Of a DNA stretch of 64,000 bases, positions 58,090 through 64,000 are shown one piece after another; the stretch's first letter is position 1; every line of letters begins with the position of its first letter. Source of the DNA: Agrypnia vestita (lineage: Eukaryota; Arthropoda; Insecta; Trichoptera; Phryganeidae); the NCBI GenBank assembly GCA_016648135.1, contig JADDOH010002112.1:1-64000 (forward strand), given 5' to 3'. The position numbers and the translations under genes were made by a program. The notes below the pieces were generated by a model. It was not told where the DNA came from. It saw only the letters and a program-made list of their open reading frames with translations, and made no database searches.

Positions 58090-58665
58090 TTTCCCCATTT
58101 TAAATATTGGTGAAATATTTGAAAAAATTATATACTGTCTACTATCTACTATCGCATTGAAATTTATTGAAATAACAAAATACTACAGAGCAACCAATAT
58201 GGATTCCGAAAGTCACACACCACAAAATATGTAATTATTGCTAAATGTGGCGTAGGTATAGATGCAAAACCGCTACTGTCCATATTGTGGCGGTTTTGCC
58301 TCTATACACCACAATGTAACCTCATGGTATATGCATTTACGAAAGCCTGAATAAGGGTAATAAATGTGTGGGGATATTCATTTTACACAAAAGAATTTGA
58401 CAGCATACCTCACATAAAACTTATAGAAAAATTAAATTACCGTAACATCAAGGATAATGTGATCAGTTATATAAAAAGCCATTGAAAAAATCGCTCGTAA
58501 TGTGTTAAAATTAACAATATATAATACTCGTACAGTGATCAAGAGATGTCAGAGTATGGAATCCCTCAAGGAATTGTTGTCAATCCGAAATTGAGATGTC
58601 AGAGTATGGAATCCCTCAAGGATTGGTTCTCGACCCGATATTGTTCATAATCAGTCCAGTTCCCA
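58090..58665 (+). pseudogene. Jockey/CR1-type LINE reverse transcriptase, broken
   Basis: Reading through frameshifts: PILNIGEIFEKIIY, QYGFRKSHTTKYVII, then KEFDSIPHIKLIEKLNYRNI, ISYIKSH, and EYGIPQGLVLDPILFII. These are consecutive RT blocks (PIS...KxxEKLI, QFGFR, KAFDxVxH, GxPQGxxLGPxLF). A palindromic insert at 58,255-58,310 and a tandem duplication of the YGIPQG block (58,544 and 58,593) break it further. Confidence 0.7.
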
Positions 58666-58980
58666 GGGTAGAAATGAAGTGTAACAATAATGTCTTTACT
58701 GTTATTGTAAAACACTATTAAACTATCGACTATCGTGGATTGCTTGCTGCTAGGCCCTGTGGGCGGCTGTCCTGGCCGCTGCGCGTGGGCTATGCCATTA
58801 GTATCTGCGTTTGACTATCGCCCATTGGCTGCTGCTTTTCATACTAGGTGGTAACGGAAATGTTTTTGGAGCAATTATAATATAGACTGTCACTTCGTCA
58901 ACCTAGACGTTTGACAAATGTCCTGACATTTCGCACTGAAACTTTATGCTTCTATATTTTGTCTTATTTATTTATTTTAT
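58666..58980. other. Intergenic DNA
   Basis: Nothing is recognised; a GC-richer patch at 58,735-58,850 has no open frame of note. Confidence 0.35.
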
Positions 58981-58981
58981 A

Positions 58982-59520
58982 CAGGGTTATTTGTAAAACA
59001 TTAATAACCTCGCAGGACTATATTCCTGCCTTGATTATGAGTCGAAAAAGTTCAAGCTATCATGACCTAATATCAATAGTTATGGAGATATGCGACATCA
59101 AAGTTTGCATTTTTTTTCCAATATTTCTGACATATTTTTTGTGAAACGTTGGACTATCATTACAGTAACTTATTTCGAATATGGAAAATTCATTCCCTTT
59201 AATATAAGACAAATAAAAAAATAAAAAGCTTCGAATTCCAATTGGAAAACATTCCAATTGGAATTTTTTCAGAGTTTTTATCATTTTATTTAACTTGTAT
59301 TGCAACGAATGAATTTTTCGTAATCGATATGAGTTACTGTAATGATAGTACAACGCTTTACAAAAAATAAGTCAGAAATATTGAAAAAAAAATGCAAACT
59401 TTGATGTCGCATATCTCCATAACTATTGATATTAGGTCATGATAGCTTGAACTTTTTCGACTCATAATCAAGGCAGGAATATAGTCCTGCGAGGTTATTA
59501 ATGTTTTACAAATAACCCTG
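58982..59520. mobile_element. Family C MITE, complete 539-bp palindrome (mariner-like)
   Basis: CAGGGTTATTTGTAAAACAT ... inverse at the right end, flanked by TA. Arms of roughly 230 bp are nearly identical inverted copies with a short divergent centre. The TA target fits Tc1/mariner mobilisation. Open frames on both strands are symmetric artefacts of the palindrome. Confidence 0.75.
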
Positions 59521-59524
59521 TATA

Positions 59525-60465
59525 TATTGGTGCAATACAGTACATGCATAGTAGATAGAATTTTTTAGGATTATAACAAATAAATTACAGAATCATGCAC
59601 CAATAACATGTATTGCACGATGTCAGAGAAGTATTTCAAATTTAAGATAATTGTGTATAATCAGAATGTATAATACAAACACGGCAACTTATAAAATGCC
59701 TTATTTTTCATTATTCATAGCACGCATGAATGGTGTGTTAGTCTATGAATGTGTTATTATGAGTTTCGGTGTGTGAAGGTTGTGTGGGGTGGACTTGGCG
59801 AAGATAGAACTAATTGTTTTGTATATTTTTTTACCTGTTATCTTCCAATCCCCCGAACTCAAATGTCATAATATCCAAACCACTATAGTGTTTATCTACA
59901 GAAAAAAATGGAAAAACAGTTTTGATACTATAACGTACTCCTACTCAATTAGCGCTTTTAGTCATTGCGTAATGTTACTATACGCTTTGTATTATCTGGA
60001 ATGTACCTAGAACGACCGTGATAAACGGTCACTTGTAAAAGTTGATCGTGAGATAAAATATATTGATAACAAATTATTGATTTACTGCTTTATCTTTAGT
60101 GGAAACAGTGGTGGTTGCGTACACAAGGAGAAGTCAGATAAGCCTGAAAACTGATTAGTGGTTTATAGTTGTCACGGGGTATTTCCTTATCAGATTCTAT
60201 ACGTATTTCGATGTTACATAATACATTTTTTTAATAATATCTATCTTCTGGTTAACAAAATGACGTGTATACGTTTCGTTGTTTACTTCTAGCGTGGCAA
60301 CTATAATACGTGTAATATATGGTTGATATCAATTAACTATGTATGTCACAAAATATATTTTTAGTTGTATATTTTCTTTAGATACGAATTTGTACAAGCG
60401 GGCTATGTATGATGTATAGGGCACTTTTTTAGAGGTATAGAATTGTAAAATAAATACAACACAGT
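59525..60465. other. Intergenic DNA, nothing recognised
   Basis: AT-rich with short frames. The 76-codon frame at 59,780-60,010 shows no family features. Confidence 0.35.
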
Positions 60466-60468
60466 GTT

Positions 60469-60727
60469 GGCTTTATTGGAAAGATAATTTTGTGCCACTG
60501 GTGTTGAATATGGGGTATTTTTTAGAGATTAATCCAACGATTCGTCTTCCAGCAATAACCAATTTGCTAAAAGCTGATAGCTGGCGTGTGCTCAGTTTGG
60601 TTTGCCACTTCACCATGAATAGACTTATGCCAGAAAAACGCTTGCAAATTGTGCAAATTTATTTCTAAATCGTGGTATGGTAATCATATTTTAACACAAA
60701 TGGCATAAAATTATCTTTCCAATAAAT
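60469..60727. mobile_element. Short TIR element with possible transposase remnant
   Basis: GGCTTTATTGGAAAGATAAT, TTTGTGCCA is inverted at TGGCATAAAATTATCTTTCC, AATAAA. Inside, 60,615-60,667 reads MNRLMPEKRLQIVQIYF-stop. That resembles the N-terminal helix-turn-helix start of arthropod mariner-like proteins (xxLxxEQRLQIVxIYY), but it is far too short to be sure. Confidence 0.45.
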
Positions 60728-60985
60728 CAATACGGCCTTTACCACGATTTTTATGTGTTTTATTTCATTTTAAAGTTATATCTAAAAAAAATTGTATTGA
60801 CTAAAAAATAAATAATACCTATTACCAAGCCCGAAAAATTAACCCTCGTTTTTGTAAAATTTTAATAATGTAACATAGCCCGCTCACATATTATTCAACA
60901 CAAATATATTTTCATTACGATTAAGAGATCATGTGTTAATATTTAAAAAATCCAACTAATATAAACATTGTAAGGAAATCTGGCA

Positions 60986-61492
60986 TTGGGGTCTTGTTTG
61001 GTAATCTACGAGGTGAATCAAAAATGTGTCTCTCTCTCTCTCTCTTCTTTTAGCTGGCATGAAGACAACACAGGATCTCGTTTAGGGTCGGTTGACACAT
61101 GTATAATGTATAAAGGAGAATGTATTGAAGAATCCCGTGAACCATTCTGTCTTTTATTTGGGTCTCCGTATCCTGAGTTAACACCCACTTACGTCATAAC
61201 ACACCTTCAAGGTTGTCACACTGCCTTCTGCACGTGTGTGCATACGACTGTAGTCACGTGTGCGAAATGTGTTCCCGATCGCGTCATTTGCTTTTATAGT
61301 GTAAACATAGCCGCTCCGCTAGCAGTTAGCACCAAAGAAGAACAACCAGAAAGTGAGCGAATTCTCTGGTCGGAGAGTGAGAAAGGGGTATTCTTTAGGG
61401 TACTGTCTGACTACAAATTATTTTGTTTAGTAAACAAATTGCAGAGGTTTAAATTTACGAGAAGGTGTACGAGTATGTGTGAAAGTAGATGA
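60986..61492 (+). other. Unidentified open frame of 168 codons
   Basis: One of the longer frames in the window outside recognised genes; it starts without an early ATG and crosses a (TC)n tract at 61,029-61,046. The translation has a Cys cluster (HTAFCTCVHTTVVTCAKC) but no family I recognise, no obvious partner exon, and composition like its surroundings. It could be a chance frame or a repeat fragment. Confidence 0.2.
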
Positions 61493-61985
61493 GGCAAAAG
61501 CGGTGTGCAAGGACAGAAGAAAGCTGCGTTCTATCTCCTCTGGCTACTCCTGCTGGGAAATGGGGTGGTGGTAACAAGTATTCGGTAATTCCTCGGTAGT
61601 TTATTTAATTTTATTCTTCATGGTAAGCACCTTTCAACAATATCAGTCGTTTCAGGTCATCGCTTATCCAGCGGCAGAAGTTATTTAAATTGCAAAAATA
61701 TTCCGTTTATGCATTTATTGCCTGCCGCATTCATTTTGGTTTCGGATCTGCATCCGTATTAGCATTCAATCACCAATGCAATGCCGATGAGGCACACATT
61801 ACGACATCTGTCGCGAACCACATGAAAATATGAAAGGGTCTAGTTTCAATGCTATAATGTGGATAAATAGTACGTCACGATCCTAGATACTGTTTATAGC
61901 GACGAGTGATGGGGCTTCGCTCATGTCTCTGACTTCTTCTTCTGGAGCTTGTCCTGTTTCCGGACGTTAGCGATCATGTTGATGT
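61493..61985. other. Intergenic DNA, nothing recognised
   Basis: No coding sequence or repeat boundary is supported. Confidence 0.3.
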
Positions 61986-62095
61986 TCGTTTCATCAGCCG
62001 ATATAGGAAAGATAGACCTTATTACCGATCACATTGATGTTTCTCTCATCAGCCGATATAGGAAAGATATATCTTATTAAAAGAGTTAATAAGGT
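61985..62095. repeat. Tandem duplication of about 55 bp
   Basis: CATCAGCCGATATAGGAAAG, ATAGACCTTATTACCGATCA is followed by a second copy with CTCATCAGCCGATATAGGAA, AGATATATCTTATTA. Confidence 0.6.
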
Positions 62096-63590
62096 AGGAT
62101 TTCCTCTCGTCGCAGTATTACAACCGGTTGGATATGATAAGCTTTCGCCGCTTGTAGAAGTTTGATATCTACTCGTACCGAAATCAGTTTTCTCGGCCTA
62201 GATCCAATATTGACGACTACTGCTTCCCTTCTTCAAGCCTGTTGGTCCGCGTATTCATCCAATCAAATTCAATTTATTGCCCTTACGCGCGAAGGGATGG
62301 AGAAGTTTAATGGTACACGAATGAAAAGAATGATTATCCTGTTTAACATATATCAAATTTAAAACAAGAACACACTGTGCGCGGTGTACATAACCGATGG
62401 CGTAAGTCAAGTGCATTTTTGCATTACTGTCTAACGTGAAGGGGTCTTATCACTTTGTCTTTTTCTCGCATAGATATCGTTCACATACACCACTCTCCTC
62501 GTTCACATACAGCCCATGTTCACATACACATACACCTCACATACACTCACACCTCAAATGTCCCGACCTGTTTGCTCCTTACATATGTATCCTGTGTATC
62601 CTTTGTACCTTTATATTTACTGTATTGAAATATTTTGGTGGTTTATGTATATTTTTAAATATCAAAGAATTGAACTGACGGGACAATGAGGGCAAAATTT
62701 TGGATGGCAGCCGTGCGGCCCAATTTTGCTTTGCAGTGCTGGGTTGCATGGTTGCCTTTAGCATTAAAAAATGCCAGCCTGGCGGCGAATGAGTAGGACC
62801 GATATAGGAGCTTTTGCTTATAAAATGGTCCTGGGTGAGCGGTGGGTCTGCCCCTTCGTACACTATTGGCCTGTATCGATACAAAACAGTGAAATGCAGT
62901 GACTAAAAAATAACCTGTATAGAGCTATGGAAAACTCTAACCATTCATTTAATTTTCAATTCAGCACCGATAAATCGGCGTTTATTGCACAAATGATATT
63001 TCATTGCATGATACATACACGCATATAAATATAGGATAATATGTAGATCTATAGAAATACCTATTCTGAGGTAGGTAGCCTTTTTATCATTTTACCCTCG
63101 TTATCTATCTACATATAATATTTCATTTGAAAAAAAGTACATACAGTAAAATTCATGAATAAAAAATATTAAAAAAAAATGTATTAAATATAAAAACGTG
63201 AGATGCAAGAAAAATTGAAATAAATGCAAACGATATTTTTACATTTTATATCAAATAGCGTCTTTCATATGGGAACACAAAAGAAGTGTCAGCTGAAATA
63301 AAAGTATAAAAAAAATAGAATAAGGAAAAAGTAGAAAAATGTATCTGCATACAAAAATATGCGGATAAACTTTTTAATGGATGATAGTTTCGGGGTTCTC
63401 TGGTCATAATGGAAGAAAGCGCACTGCGCGTTGCGTCAGGAAACCTGTTTACACTATGAAATCTATCTAAAATATTTCACCAAAATTATACCTTAGAAAA
63501 GGCACACATTGCAGTCTCTGTAAATATAATAATTTTGCTGTCGGTCGGTCTGTAACATGCTGGAATTACAACTTTAGACAATGTGACAGG
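62096..63590. other. Intergenic DNA, nothing recognised
   Basis: AT-rich except 62,690-62,860, which is GC-richer. A CA-rich low-complexity patch is at 62,485-62,560. No gene is supported. Confidence 0.35.
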
Positions 63591-63594
63591 CAAT

Positions 63595-63830
63595 CAGCGC
63601 GAACACTCGGGAATCTTCTAGAATGTTCTCCTTCCAGAACTTTATCGAAAGTTCTGGAATCTTCCAGACTCACCAACACACTCCGCACACTCAGTTTGGA
63701 ACCTAATTGAACACTCGGAATTCTCCTTTCAGAACTTTCTAGAGCTTTATCGAACTTTATTTGAACCTTCTAGACTCCCCGCCACACTCCTCCTCAACAC
63801 GCAAGGATCGCCCACCAAACTACACGGTCT
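63595..63830 (-). mobile_element. Second HSE-bearing Helitron-like repeat
   Basis: Reads as the inverse of the 2170-2446 copy in wording (CTAGAA, CCTTCCAGAACTTT, CACACTCCGCACACTC). It carries two runs of four alternating GAA/TTC units at 63,611-63,628 and 63,647-63,664. Helitron ends are not visible, so boundaries are approximate. Confidence 0.5.
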
Positions 63831-64000
63831 TAACATTTTAAAATTATTATTTTATTTTATTTAGTTTTAGATTTAGGCGAATCATCAAAGAAATTTAAAA
63901 AATAAAAAATAAATTACTCGTGAATTTTCAGCTTCAAAGTCTTGTAATTATTATGTCCCGTGATTTTTCACGGGTTTATGACTAGTAAAGAACATATTGG
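63831..64000. other. AT-rich end of window
   Basis: Short AT-rich sequence without a recognised feature. Confidence 0.4.

Noticed and set aside
59060..59549. Two minus-strand frames of 97 and 63 codons
   Set aside because: They lie on opposite arms of a palindromic MITE and are inverse copies of each other or of flanking frames.
1..64000. CRISPR array, operons or bacterial features
   Set aside because: Introns, SINEs, MITEs and Helitrons show this is animal nuclear DNA; no evenly spaced direct repeats with unique spacers were seen.

Overview
This window reads as nuclear DNA of a lepidopteran insect (moth or butterfly). Supporting signs are AT-rich non-coding DNA, very frequent TAGGTAGGTACCTA-type words, Helitron ends of lepidopteran style, dense palindromic MITEs, and two conserved intron-bearing gene sets that stand out as GC-rich islands. 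Species is not determined.

Layout. 0-5.3 kb is repeat-dominated intergenic DNA, including a Helitron-like element loaded with heat-shock-element arrays. 5.35-21.2 kb is one minus-strand gene of four coding exons, the insect IRF2BP1/2/L homologue (Drosophila pits): N-terminal C4 zinc finger, disordered linker, C-terminal RING, 422 aa, with a CpG-rich promoter at 21 kb. 21.2-26.7 kb is intergenic with a second CpG-rich island. 26.97-45.1 kb holds a plus-strand cluster of MADF/BESS-like transcription-factor exons: three MADF first exons (26,972; 38,073; 41,099) and three BESS-like last exons (34,873; 42,426; 44,621), all joined by phase-0 introns. The order is 1-2-1-1-2-2, so the last two units are interleaved. 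45.1-64 kb shows no host gene I can support; it is a graveyard of MITEs, SINEs, LINE fragments and foldbacks.

The most unusual signal is a set of hammerhead-ribozyme (HHR) motifs tied to Penelope-like retroelements. One lies just 3' of a 5'-truncated Penelope ORF with a GIY-YIG domain (32.3-33.2 kb), and others are dispersed. All share one anatomy: minimal type I, one extra nucleotide between CUGANGA and helix II, and a tiny palindromic helix III. At five loci the motif or its flanks form inverted repeats, with the minus-strand motif first and the plus-strand copy second. One of these has a 103-bp perfect inverted repeat and a 13-bp target-site duplication. The copy at 55,104-55,145 has every core residue intact.

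Other points: Helitron-like repeats carrying runs of six alternating nGAAn units, and a GTTCG/CGAAC word cluster shared by all three MADF promoters. A 33-bp tandem repeat straddles the stop codon of one MADF/BESS exon. All coordinates and motif counts were made by eye.
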